Origin: Ulva prolifera
Lineage: Eukaryota; Chlorophyta; Ulvophyceae; Ulvales; Ulvaceae
DNA length: 64,000 nucleotides
Direction: 5' to 3'
NCBI GenBank assembly: GCA_023078555.1
Contig: CM041201.1
Coordinates: 7,323,172-7,387,171 of the forward strand
Below, piece by piece: positions 46,053-57,244 of this stretch; position 1 is the first letter of the stretch; every line of letters starts with the position of its first letter. The notes beneath the pieces were generated by a model, which was not told the origin of the DNA, did no database searches, and saw only the letters and a list, made by a program, of their open reading frames with translations. Position numbers and translations under genes: made by a program.

Positions 46053-46832
46053 ACACAGCTACACTGCAGCAGCCCACGCACCACTCCGGCGGGATCGGAT
46101 CCAGTGAACCTGAGATATCTCAAGTTGTTATTCTACAATATATAAACACCGTTCTGGGTTTCGGAACAGTGCTTCTGTGATTTCATGGCGAGGTGTTGCG
46201 TCCACATGCTGCCTGTCCGACATTGTCCCTTGATCACGACGTCCGCATATTTCCGCAGCGACCACTGCTACCTACGTTCATGACTATGCGCAACTGTAGC
46301 TGGAACGCTGTGGTTCGACAGCCTACGATGCGCGATGTGGTTGCAGCACGATGCGCGGTCCTCTGCATCATGCTGCATGGCCACCTTGAGCAGCCGTTGT
46401 TGGTGACTGTGACTAAAGGTTGCACTTGCGATTGCAACAGCACGCCACCATCTGCTCTGCACGGCCCTGGGCCTGCACGGTCGGTCAATGCACGCACACA
46501 AACACGATGTCAAACACCTTGACCATGAGGTGTTACTGCCGGAGCGGCGTGGCGTGGCCAAAGTGATGTACAGATTTTGCCGACCAACTTGAATCGATAC
46601 TTCTGGGATACGGAGATCACGGTGAGAGTCCATGGCGCCTGCGCATGCATGTGTGTGCAGGCCCTCAGCTTCTGCCTGATCCGCTGCGCGCGCCTCGCGC
46701 CTTCGTCATCTGCGACTGCCTTGACATGACAAAGCCGGGGAGGCAGGTCGACTGCAGCACCGCAGGAGCCACACACACCACAAGGAGCACCAGGCACGAG
46801 TGGGGGGCGCACCCAAGCCATCTCTCCCTGTG

Positions 46833-46872
46833 ACTCAGGCGATGCTCCGAAGACTGAGGCGATGCTCCGAAG
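46833..46872 (+). repeat. 20-bp tandem duplication
   Basis: Two adjacent 20-bp copies of actcaggcgatgctccgaag differ at one position. Confidence 0.9.
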
Positions 46873-49746
46873 ATCTACAGCTATGAACCGCTATGGACCC
46901 GTGTGCCCAGTCTCTTGTGTGCATTGTCACATTACAAGGAGCTGGGCCGTTGCATGGGAGAACACCAGCTGAAACTACCAGGCAGAGCATCATATGAGCT
47001 GAGTATACGTAGCAGACGCGGCCATGCACCAGATCAAACTACCAGGTAACTTCAAAGCTAGCCAGTAATACTGGCCCAGTATGGGATTCACAGTTGGACC
47101 GAACGCCCGGCTAGGACGGCTCAAGTTTCCTCGCACAGCACCTACCCGCCTGTATCTATAGCACAGACACGCATGCAGCACATATGTTGTAGGGCGGTGC
47201 ACATGCGTGAGCTGCAGGCGCGGCCGCTCCTGCTGCAGCACGTATAACGCATGGCCGCTCACGGTGGCTTGCAGGCTTGCACGATTCATCAACACTGTCA
47301 CATATGTGACATTGTTCCGATGCAATCATGCACCGAGTCCATGCAAGTGTGCGAGTGCTGTGCGCGATGTCCCTGCGTCGGCGTTCGCCACGTCACACCT
47401 GCCCGAAAACCTGGGAATGTACACGTAGGCGGTGGAGCTGCGCAAGTGCATGTGCATTTGTTGCGCGCGTCTTGCGCGGCGGCGGCAGCACATGTGAACT
47501 GGCTGCCTGCCAGGCATGCAATGCTCACCGCCTCGTGCGAACAAGTGGCGCTGAGCGGTCGTGAGCCTCTGCACGCTTGCCCGGTTGCCGATGGTCATTC
47601 CGCACAGGCCAGCGTTTTGGGCACTTTCACAGCTGACGTCGTGACGGATAATACGCCTTCTCGCAATCTGCATTCCACTCACCAGACCACGAGCGCGCGG
47701 ACTCAGCCACAGTCACACCCATATACGATGATGCTATGGGCTTAGAATAGCCGTGGCCACGGTCAGCGCTTACGCCCGTTGAAGGACAGCTGCAGCGTAC
47801 ATAATACATTATGCATGCGCAGCATGCAAGCCCGACGCTCGGAGCTTCTTACGGCACAGACGGGTCGTACGTTTACGATGTGCCACCTCGAACAATCCTG
47901 CGCGCGGTTCGATCGCGCAATGTTCGCGATGTCGTACGCAGATCCTTCGATGCCTAACAGCGCGCTAGACCTGGCCCGGGCTGACCCCGACGGGGCGTGT
48001 CGGAAGGTCATGCACGCAAGGCATGCAGGATGAACATCACCGGCCTTTGACCCACAAGTTATGCTACGCAGTCGAGGGGCTATGCACGCGCTCGCCTGCA
48101 AGCGCCCTCACGCATATGCGTGTGCATGCTAGATCTATACTATGACACGCTGCCGCTGCGCAATTGTTGCACAGTTGCAACGCCGGCGCTGATTCGCCGG
48201 CTGCACTGGCGCTTGCAGCTCCGGATCCGTGCGTGTATCATGCATGCCATGACCGCCTGGCGACGCGATACCCCTGGTGCGCTCTTCATCGTACACGAGT
48301 ATGCAGAGGCCACCGAACGGCGGTGTTTGCACCAAACTCGCACTTCGGGCCTTCGAAGCCTGCGACGTCGACAGCATGGCTCCGCATGTCACGACAGTGT
48401 GACACACGCGCCGGGCCATGGCGCGCTGGGCTGCCTAGGCAGCTCGGCTGAGCTGGTTCGACGGTACAGCAGTCGGGCCAACCCGATGAAGCGGCCGCAT
48501 ACACGCGGAGGAAAGAACGAAACATGCCGCGGTCGAGTGTGGACGGGGCGTAGCCGATCGCGCCGTCTTCCTGCAGGTTTAATCGCCGCGCACAGACACC
48601 TCCCGCAGGACTGAGAATAGGGTGCTCTCATACGGACACGCGTGGACCTGGCGCTGCTGCTCTGGGGAAGCCCAACGCGCTTGTGGCGGACGCGCGGTCA
48701 AAGTTGGCTTTTGGGCATGACTTTGCAGGAATTTTTCTCTGTCTCGGCCCAGAAATTCCGACGAGGCATCAGGTCTTCCATGTTCCACAGGAGTGATTCC
48801 CGTGCATGCTCATCGTGTTGACAGCTATGACGTCCGCATGCATGCTCGGTATCCGTTGGCGCCTGTGCTTTGCTGCCACCACACGACAGCGCCCTGGTTA
48901 AACACCAGCAGGGCATGTATGACGGGCAGGCTGGCTCTACGGGCAACACAGTCACGGTGATCTGCTGGTGAATTTGCGGAAGCAGGTCTGCTATTTTGGT
49001 GGGAAGTTCACAGCTTATACACAATTCATTCTTCCGTCTCTGAGCTATCAAACACCCTTTTTAGTGCAAGAAGTAGCGTTGATCGTTGGTTTGACGTCCT
49101 GAAGGTCGATCTGAGCAGCGGGCTTGAAGTTCTCGCAATGTGCAACCACCGCAGCGCTGAGGCACAGCCGCAGTGGTAATGCGGCACAGTGAGACTAGCA
49201 GATGGTTCATTGCGGGTTACTGTCCCGTCCAGGAGGTCAGGGAGGCAATCAGGGCGCGCATCTGAAAGTCGTTGTGGAGCTAGAGCGCGAGGAGCGTTGC
49301 CAGGAATCGAGTAGTAACAGGTGCGCGTCGGGCAGGGAGAGTGCATCAGGAAGGTGTTGATGGTTAATTGTACATGCTGCTATGTACTAAAGCATGCCCT
49401 GTGGGCCCGGTTGCGTGTTTGTGTCGCAACCAGCTGCTTCCCATCCATGGCCTACACGATCGCTGCACAACCGAGCCACGGCAGCCATGAATGGTCACAT
49501 TCCATCGCAGAAGACGCCGTAGTTCACATGCAGTCTGTTCTCTCTTCTCGCAGCCCGCGACAGGAAAGCCCTTGGTGCCTGTCTTGCCTGCGGGCACCTC
49601 GTTCGCGGCTGCGCCAACCGGCTACGCTTTCAGGCCTCAGCACAGGCTCCTTGTTGCAGGTCAACGTCGCATCCGCTGTCTCCAGCGTGATTCCGTCCGG
49701 TGGCAATTGGACAGTTCTGCATGTCGTGCCGGTAGGACAAGCACAG

Positions 49747-52700
49747 ATGGGCTTGTGCGCATCAAAGCCTGACGAGGTCGACCAGGCCGACCGGCATGGG
49801 GATCAACGGAACATCCACGATTTCCCTGCCTCTGGCGGCCCAATGGGCCAGGCACAGCGAGACGATGGCGATGGGAGAGCAGACGAGGGCAACAGCCCAC
49901 CCCAGCCAGGAGCCCATGACTTCTCACACCGCCCAGAAGACCTCAGATACAGTATTTTACATACTCCCCCCACAGACCGGCGCCTCGAGCCGTACATCAC
50001 CAGCTTCGCCGACCTTGTCAAGAAGAGCCCAGCGAAGCGCAAGGACCTCGGGACGCCCAACGTCATCACCTGCCTTACCGGTGCCCTCCAGAAGGGCCCC
50101 ATCCCCGTCGCCAAGGCAGCAGCGCACGCGCTCAAACTCCTCTCCTTCTGCCACGCAAACCACAAGTACGGCCTCCCCACTCCTCTCCCCCTGCCCCCCC
50201 TCCCCCACCCGCATACTCACCGCTGGGCGTTTACACCCCGCTCTCACGTCCCCGCTCCGCCCTCCAGGAACTTCAATGAGTGCTCCAGCTGCGTCCCGGC
50301 TCTGATCGAGTGCCTGCACCACCCGGAGTACCGCATCACCGTGTGCTGCCTGTCGACCCTGACCAACCTCGCGGCCTCGCCGTTCCTCCTCCGCCGCCAC
50401 CTCGCCGACGGCCGCCTGCTCTCCTGCCTCGAGCGTGTGCTCACACAGAACATCCAGGACGCGGACCCGCAGGCCAACGCGGCGCAGCTGCTGCTCAACC
50501 TCTGTTCCCTCGCCGCCCCGCGCTCGCCACCGCTGCCCATCGCGGACGACAACTGCACCGTCGTCTCGATGGCGACTGGCGCGCAGACGCAAACAGCCGC
50601 GCTCTCGCGGGACCTCCCCCCGACGCACGCGACGCACCTCACGTTGAAGTCCACGCGTGACAGCAGCACCGTCGGCCTGAGCACCAACTCCCCGAGCCTC
50701 GCTTTCACGCCGCGAGGCTCGCAGCACACCGCCGTGAGCTCCGTCCCGGACGCGCTCAACGAGACCGTCGGCACGATGACCGTCGACGACTGGACGTACC
50801 ACGCGGCCGACGCGATCGTGCCGCTGCCGCAGCCGGACGTCGAGCGGCTCATGCGTGCGGGCCTGTACGTGCTCGACAAGGCCCCCGCAGCCACCCTCGA
50901 CCACGAGGCGCGCGAGATCTGCATCGAGGCCGTGCTGTGCCTGCTGCAGAACCCTGATGCGCCGGAGGAGCCAGTCGCGCGCGCCGCCGCGCCGTTCCTC
51001 AAGCACCGCGGCCTCACCACGATCCTCCGGGAAGCCCTGCGGCGGGACCCCCTCGCGTCGACGCAGGTCCTCGTGTGCGCGATCCTGCGCCTCTTTGCCG
51101 CGTCACATGCCGAGGAGATGTACAGTGGGAAGCTCGTCAACGCGGTCGGCCACATGCTGGCGCACAAGACGAAGCGGGGAGCCGACGAGAGACACCTCGA
51201 CCTCGACGTGCATCAGGCGGCGCTGGCGCTCGTGCTGTGCGTCATCGGAGAGGGCGCCGCGTTCCAGGTACGCATCCCCGGCCTGGGGTCGGCTTCCTGC
51301 TGCATTCTTCCTGCTGCATACAACAAATCACAAGGGTCTGGGCCATTGCATAGCAGAGAACACCACAGCACATTACCAGTCCTTGCCGCTGTGCGGCAGC
51401 CGCGTCGGTGGCGCATGTCCGGGCAGAGCTGTGCCCCCACATCGCGTTGGTGCGAGCGGCTGTCGTTGGGAGCCATTCCAGATACGCCAGAGCGCGCGGC
51501 TGACGGCGTGCGCGTGCGTGTGCAGCAGACCGCGCTCGCCCACGAGACGGTGCCGCACCTCGTCAGCAGCCTCGCGTCGTCCTCCGTCGCGGTGCAGCTC
51601 ACGTCGTGCTACGTGGTCGAGGCGCTGCAGCGCAACGCGGCCACGCGGCGCGCGCTCGACCGCCGCGACGTCGTCACCAAGCTCGTCGAGCTCAACCAGC
51701 GGCAGCACGCGCTGTCCGCCGCGCCGGCGATCCGCTGCGTCGGGCTGCTCTGCGAGCTCAGCCGGGACAACGCCGACGCGGTCGTGCGCGCCAACGGTCT
51801 CCACACGATGCTCTCGACGCTGGAGGACGACTGCCCTGCGCAGGTGCGCGCCCGTGCTGTGCATGCTGCGCTTTGCCCCCGAAACAATCGGCCGGGGAAT
51901 GGTGTACGGGTACGTGGCGCTGTGGGCGGTCCGCGCCACACCCGCATGCGCACTCGGGGGCGTGCGCTGAGACGTGTCGGGTGGTGAGTGAGTTGAAGTC
52001 AAGTGGAGGGGCTGAGCCCGTGCTGCGTGCTGTGCAGGCGCAGCGGCAGGCGCTGGTGTCGATCAGCAAGGTGCTGCGCAGCGCGCACCGCGAGTGCCTG
52101 AGCCCGGTGCTGCAGAGCGGCCGCACGATCGCGCTCGCGGCCTCGGTGCTGTTCCACACCGCGAACAGCGACGTCAGCAACCAGGGGCAGTGGCAGGCGT
52201 GGTGCTGCCGCGTGCTCTGGGACGCGACGGAAGTAGACCAGGCTTGCTGCAGCAAGGTGCCCCCCCTTCCGTGCTCGGCCGCCTGTTCTGGTGCAGGCAC
52301 CTGTCAAACCGCCGCGCGGCAGCGCCGCGCGCGGGTGTGGCGAACCAGTTCACAGTTTACACTCGGCCGTGTGCAGGTGCTGAGCGTGCTGCACAAGAAG
52401 GCGGAGGTGCTGGGGCTGATCGGGCTAGACGCAGCCACCTGCACGCGCCGCGAGGTGCTCGAGAAGCTGCACACGCGCATGCAGGAGTGCTCGCAGGAGT
52501 TTCTGTCGGTGGTGGCGGAGCTGCAGCAGGTGGAGGAGGCGGTTGCGTGTGGCCTGGTGTACGGGCACCACAGTCTGCTGTCCAACGGGGAGCGGGCGGG
52601 GGGCCCGCGGGGGGGGCCTGATCAGCGGGCGCCGCGGGACGGGCGGCCGGGGCGGTCTGCGCCGCACTTCCGGCCGCCGCCGTTGCTCGCGTCGGCGGCG

Positions 52701-53571
52701 ATGCGGCCGGTGGGGAACACAACGCAGAGCACGACGGACACGCTGCACCGCACGCATGTGTCGCTCGCGACCGCGCGCGGGTCGACGTGTGTCAACACTC
52801 TCGACCTGACGGACTCGTCGGCGGTGGGGACGTCTATGATGGGGTACCCATCGGGGCTCGCCGCCGCGCTCGGGGACGCACAGCCGCGGGAGCGGCACGC
52901 GTCGCCGCTGCAGAACGCGCGGATCAACTCCGTGGTCGGGGGGCAGCGGGGGCAGGGGGGCGGGGAGTGCCGGGAGGAGGGGGGGGCCGGGAGGCGGGTG
53001 AAGGGCAGCGGGTGGGGGGATGAGGAGGCCGGAGGGTTGTGCCTGCCTCCAGGGGAGGGCATGGCTGCGCGGGGGCGCGGGGCGGGGGAGCTGCATGACG
53101 GCCACGATGATTCCGGCGGCCCGAACTCTGCACAGCGCTCCGCGAAGGGTTGGCCTGTGAGTGGTGCGTCCTCCCGTCACTGATCTACTCTACTCTTCTG
53201 TGCCCCTGATGTTGTCCTGTCCTTGCAGTCGTAGGAGCACCCTGGCATGGTGCAGCAATGGATATGGGGAGTCTACTCTGCAGCTGCCTGCTCTGCATGT
53301 ATGCATATTGCAGCCCAGGGTCCGCATGTGTGAGTGCATGTGGTGTCAGTGCCCACCCTGATTTCAGTTGGTCTGTTGTTGCCGGCTTCAGCTTCAGCTT
53401 CACCCGGGGCCGTATGCAGATAGAGGTGGGTCCGCAAAGTCCGGCAACGGGCGGAAGCAGCTGGCCAGCACTGAGGAGTGGATTCCGCCGCCCCCCAAGG
53501 ACACCCCGGACGGCCCGCAGTCTTTAAAGCTCAACATAAATGACATGTTTGAGAACCATAGGCCGGTATAG
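49747..53571 (+). CDS. Armadillo-repeat protein with N-myristoylation/palmitoylation signal
   Basis: Six exons join in phase: 49747-50165, 50268-51267, 51526-51843, 52038-52256, 52377-53148 and 53420-53571, giving 959 residues. The ATG at 49747 begins MGLCASKP, a Gly2 myristoylation site next to a Cys3 palmitoylation site, which argues for this start and for membrane attachment. Residues from about 80 to 600 are alpha-helical repeats of armadillo type (for example VPALIECLHHPEYRITVCCL, VPHLVSSLASSSVAVQL, AIRCVGLLCELSRDNADAV). A helical segment follows (KLHTRMQECSQEFLSVVAEL), then a long Gly/Arg/Ser-rich low-complexity region, and a conserved-looking tail (STEEWIPPPPKD, LKLNINDMFENHRPV). The architecture recalls Vac8-like scaffolds, but no specific orthologue is recognised. 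Codons are strongly GC-rich at third positions. Confidence 0.78.
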
Positions 53572-54895
53572 ATGCTTACGATTTTTCCCTGACTCCCCAG
53601 CCTCGTCGGTGGGGGCGCTTCGTTGACCGCATGCTGCAGTGCCTGTAAACTACATACCTGCAGTAAACCCAGCCAGCGATATCCTCGTGGGCTCGCACGC
53701 GGGTGAGAGGTCGCGCTTGGCTGTCCACAGCTCCGCTGTTGCACGCGTCCCCAGCTGCCTGTGGACGAACAGACGCGCACGTCCATGACAGATAGAGACA
53801 CGGTTGGGAAACAGTCCGGTGGACAAATGCAGCGTGGCTGTGTTGGATCTGGTGGTGGTGGTGGCGCGTACGTCGCCCGCCACTGCGTTCGCGTGCTCGC
53901 ATGGATGACGCAACACGTATGCACTTCGCATCGCCCAAACTTCGCAAGCCGGTGCGAAAGGCGCTGCCGCTGCTGGGGTGATGCACACGTTGTTCACTGC
54001 AGTTTATGCAGAGTGCCTGAGCCGGGTTGCACAGTCTGCTCTCGCCGCAGCGCGAAGGCCTCGGCGTGGGAAATGCTGGCCCGCCGCCATCATCCCGGCA
54101 AAGCCCACGCCGCCGCATGACTTCGTACGCCGCGACGAGATCAATACACAACCCACACATCATGGTTTCGGCGCCCTGGTGTGCGCTCGTGTCGCACCGG
54201 TACGAAAGCGCATCTAGACCCAGCCCAAGCCGTCGCATATCTCCATTTCTCGCGGCCTCGTCAGAACAGCCGTCCAGCCTGTCACAATGTGAAACGTTCG
54301 CTTCGCTGCTCGCTCGTGAGCTCTCACGACGCCATCTGCCTCGTCGCACGCCATCGCGTTCTGGCGGGAACAATGTGGTACAACCGTCGCTGGCTACCGT
54401 AGCTATGCATAGATGTCGCCATGTTCTACAGCCCTTCTCGGTCGCCCGAAGACTGTATACGTGGCGCGAAGTGCATGCGTGCTGCGCGCCCGCGGCAGGT
54501 TGCTTGCAGCACATGTGCACTGGGCAGTGCAGTGCCTGCTGCCTGTCTCTCCGTCTCTGCCTGTGCTGCAGCACCCAGGTGGCGACACATGCATCGCTAT
54601 CGGTCCTGCCTTTGGTCGCGTCGAACCGCCATACAGTATTTCCAGCGCGTGTGCGAGCTCGGGGCAGGTTCGATCGAACCTGCGCACAGTGCGCGCTGCG
54701 ACGCGGCCGTGTGACGGACGAAAGAATTCCGCGAGTGCTGCCGTACGTCCACGCTGCGGTGTGCCACGCTTCAGCTCTCAGGAAGAATTAACGGAAACAT
54801 ACATCCCTCGGTCGACATCAATCGCTGCGGGCTCGAGTTGCATCAGCTCGGTGTTGGCAAGAGGCCACCAAGCGCTTGCAACATTAATATTGCAC

Positions 54896-54941
54896 GAGAT
54901 TCGGTTTTGGTGTTTGTCTTCTTCCGTCCACTCTTTTGTAA
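54896..54941 (+). repeat. 46-bp dispersed repeat, copy 2
   Basis: Partner of 4035-4080. Sequence beyond the 46 bp is not obviously related, so this may be a conserved core of a larger decayed element. Confidence 0.75.
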
Positions 54942-55414
54942 TATTGAACGAGTGCGCACGCCATCACAGGTGATGGCAATTTTAGCCCAGGTGACGTGTC
55001 GACACATCTCCGCAGTTGTAGATCAGGGAGGCTCTCGACAGACTGGAGGTAGATGGGTGGAAAGAGTACTCTTTGGTGGTTAGATTTCCATGGCTTGTGG
55101 GTGTGCATGCGAGTGGTGAGTGGTGTCCCCGGCCGGTGTACCGCGCGTAGCCTCTCAAGGCATGACAATATATATCAACCAATTGAGCAGTCAACAATGA
55201 CTGACTGCTACAGCTGCTGAGGAGCATCTGTGTTTCTTTCTGGGCATACCGTGTACGCTCTCTATAGAGCAGGCAGCTAGCTATAGCCCCACACTGTTTT
55301 CATGTCACAGTAGCGGGCTCAAACACACACGCGCACAATTGCCTCGATATTTCATTCACACCGGTGCCGTACTTATGCGTGGCTGTGGCACACAGCCATT
55401 CAAATTCAACTCCC

Positions 55415-55461
55415 TTCCTCAATTAATTGAGGAATTCCTTAGTGCTCATGCTCATGAGCAC
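55415..55461. repeat. Palindrome cluster
   Basis: A perfect 20-bp palindrome (ttcctcaattaattgaggaa, 55415-55434) is followed within 30 bp by an 8-bp-stem hairpin (gtgctcat...atgagcac, 55442-55461), and then by the 12-bp palindrome cccggcgccggg just beyond. Confidence 0.8.
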
Positions 55462-55789
55462 CCGGCGCCGGGCCCCGCTGCACATCGATGTGATATCCCA
55501 CAACCCACATATGGACATGTGTCCATCCATGCATGGAGTCTTGAACAGTGGGCTCAGCTAGTGTCACATGCATTGAGGGTTCAAAAGGGGTGTTGCGAGG
55601 CTCAGTGGAGGTCCCCACCCTGCCAGCCAGGCTTGTGCGCTGGCCGTTCTGCATGCGTGCCCGCCCGGCGTGCGGTAGCTATAGATGCATGCCGGCGGAT
55701 GCTGCCTGTCGGCTCACTATATACTGGAGGCCGTTAACGATTGTAACATGTGTGATACAATAGAGATGCTGTGTGTTCCGGTTGCTTTG

Positions 55790-56065
55790 CTATGCTAGGA
55801 AAGCTTTCGCAAAGACCAAATGTGAGGCCTCGAAGTTGGCGAAGCGGCAGCGGCGGAGGGTCGCGCGGGGGTTCTGCCGCGGTTCCGCCGCGGTGCCGCC
55901 GCTGGAGAGGTCGAGCAGCTCGCTGTGCGGGAGGTGGATGGTGCGGAAGAGGCAGTTGGAGAAGGTCGCGTGGAACTTTTCGGTGACGAGGAGCGGCGCG
56001 ACTGGGGCGGCGATGTTAACAAACACGGAATCTGCAGGCGAGGCCATATGGCCTGCAGGCGGCAA
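55790..56065 (-). pseudogene. Possible remnant frame with beta-helix-like pattern
   Basis: A 91-residue frame contains FHATFSNCLFRTIHLP and ATLRRCRFANFEASHLVF, whose alternating hydrophobic/Cys pattern resembles turns of a right-handed parallel beta-helix. No complete gene or splice partners were found around it. It may be a decayed fragment or chance. Confidence 0.2.
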
Positions 56066-57244
56066 CAGAATTCTTGTCTAAACACCAGCGCCACTGCCAA
56101 CGGATGCAGATATCTCGAGATACATGTCGAACCCTTCCAGCTCTCGAGCATTCGTGCACAGCAGGACCCCCATGGGCACACACTGCACGCCAGCGAGGGC
56201 TGTTCTGTGAGGAGGAGGCTGCATGTGTTTCTGGGACTCCGTTAGCTCGCGGCAGTGGCGATGAGGGCTTGCATTGACGATCAGCACAGCCTTTGATATC
56301 GATAGATCTAGTCGTAGCTGTTTTACGTACCGGCTTCGCACTCATGAAACCATGAGCGCCGCTATTCGACTATCCTCGGGAGACTCTCAGAACAATCGAG
56401 AGATACTGCAATTGGCGAGAATCTTGCAATTGTCATGTATATCTTGTCATTAATCAATTGCAAAGCACCGCGCTGCTGCGGTGTGTGTATCGTGCGCACT
56501 GTAAACATGTGCATGTGCCATCGAGGATTCAATGAGTTTTCAGCTGATGCGTGGGTGGAATGATTGTCGGACGGATCGGACGGCAAGGCCGCGGCCGACA
56601 CTTGCTGACTCACAGCTCACGGCATGATGCTCACGTGGCAGGCTGGCATACTGTGCACGTGGCAACACGTGGCACGAGAGCGCTGCGTCCACCACTTGTA
56701 GATATCGATACACTATCGAAAGATCTGGGACATCCTCTGACACGACCGACATGAGTCATTGACGTGCGCTAGGCCAGCTGGTCCTACTAGTCCCTGGTGC
56801 ACTTGCAAGTTGCAGAAAAGCAACGCAGATTCTGAGCAAGTTGTGCACATTGGCTAGCTGCATGGACTGGTGTGGACCGTTGGCGATTTGAATCTGCCCT
56901 TGGATTCAATTGGAGCTCATGCAGTCATGAGGTTGCTTGCACGCGCTGGACGATAGCGTGGCCAAGGTGCAGCAGAATGCATGGTTGACAACTCGCATGC
57001 CTGCCCAGATGTCGATGCCGTACGGCAGCACGGGCTGTTGGCCACATCGAGCTGACACACCGCAAGGATGTTACTGAAGTGCTACAGGAAATCCCTTCAC
57101 GACATCTTGCATGGCTGCCTGGGACACTGGAGCCGATTGCGACTCTTGTTTGCAGCTGTATAAATCGTCGCATCAGTCAGGCCTGCTTGTTCAGTCAACG
57201 CTCCACGACGAACAAGGACCACCTTCTTTTGGTCTTAGGCCGTC

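Larger units (their letters stand above)
41484..49746. other. Long gene-poor region
   Basis: About 8.3 kb without a convincing gene. It contains the ABCG promoter at the left end, a short imperfect palindrome (41902-41925, agtactgat-gaattg-atcagtact), a minisatellite, small direct and inverted repeats, and a few exon-like pieces on the minus strand near 45.1-46.1 kb. The many short frames overlap on both strands and have no recognisable domains. Confidence 0.5.
53572..57244. other. Gene-poor region
   Basis: About 3.7 kb without a supported gene. Two long overlapping frames (53576-54574 minus, 54027-54791 plus) are Arg/Cys/His-rich and lack any domain. A 46-bp repeat shared with 4035-4080, a 20-bp palindrome at 54664-54683 and a palindrome cluster at 55415-55460 are present. 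A 91-residue minus frame at 55790-56065 is listed separately. The promoter of the patatin-like gene should lie at its right end. Confidence 0.5.

Noticed and set aside
53576..54791. Overlapping long frames (332 residues minus, 254 residues plus)
   Set aside because: They lie opposite each other, are rich in Arg, His and Cys as expected from random GC-rich DNA, and show no domain or exon structure.
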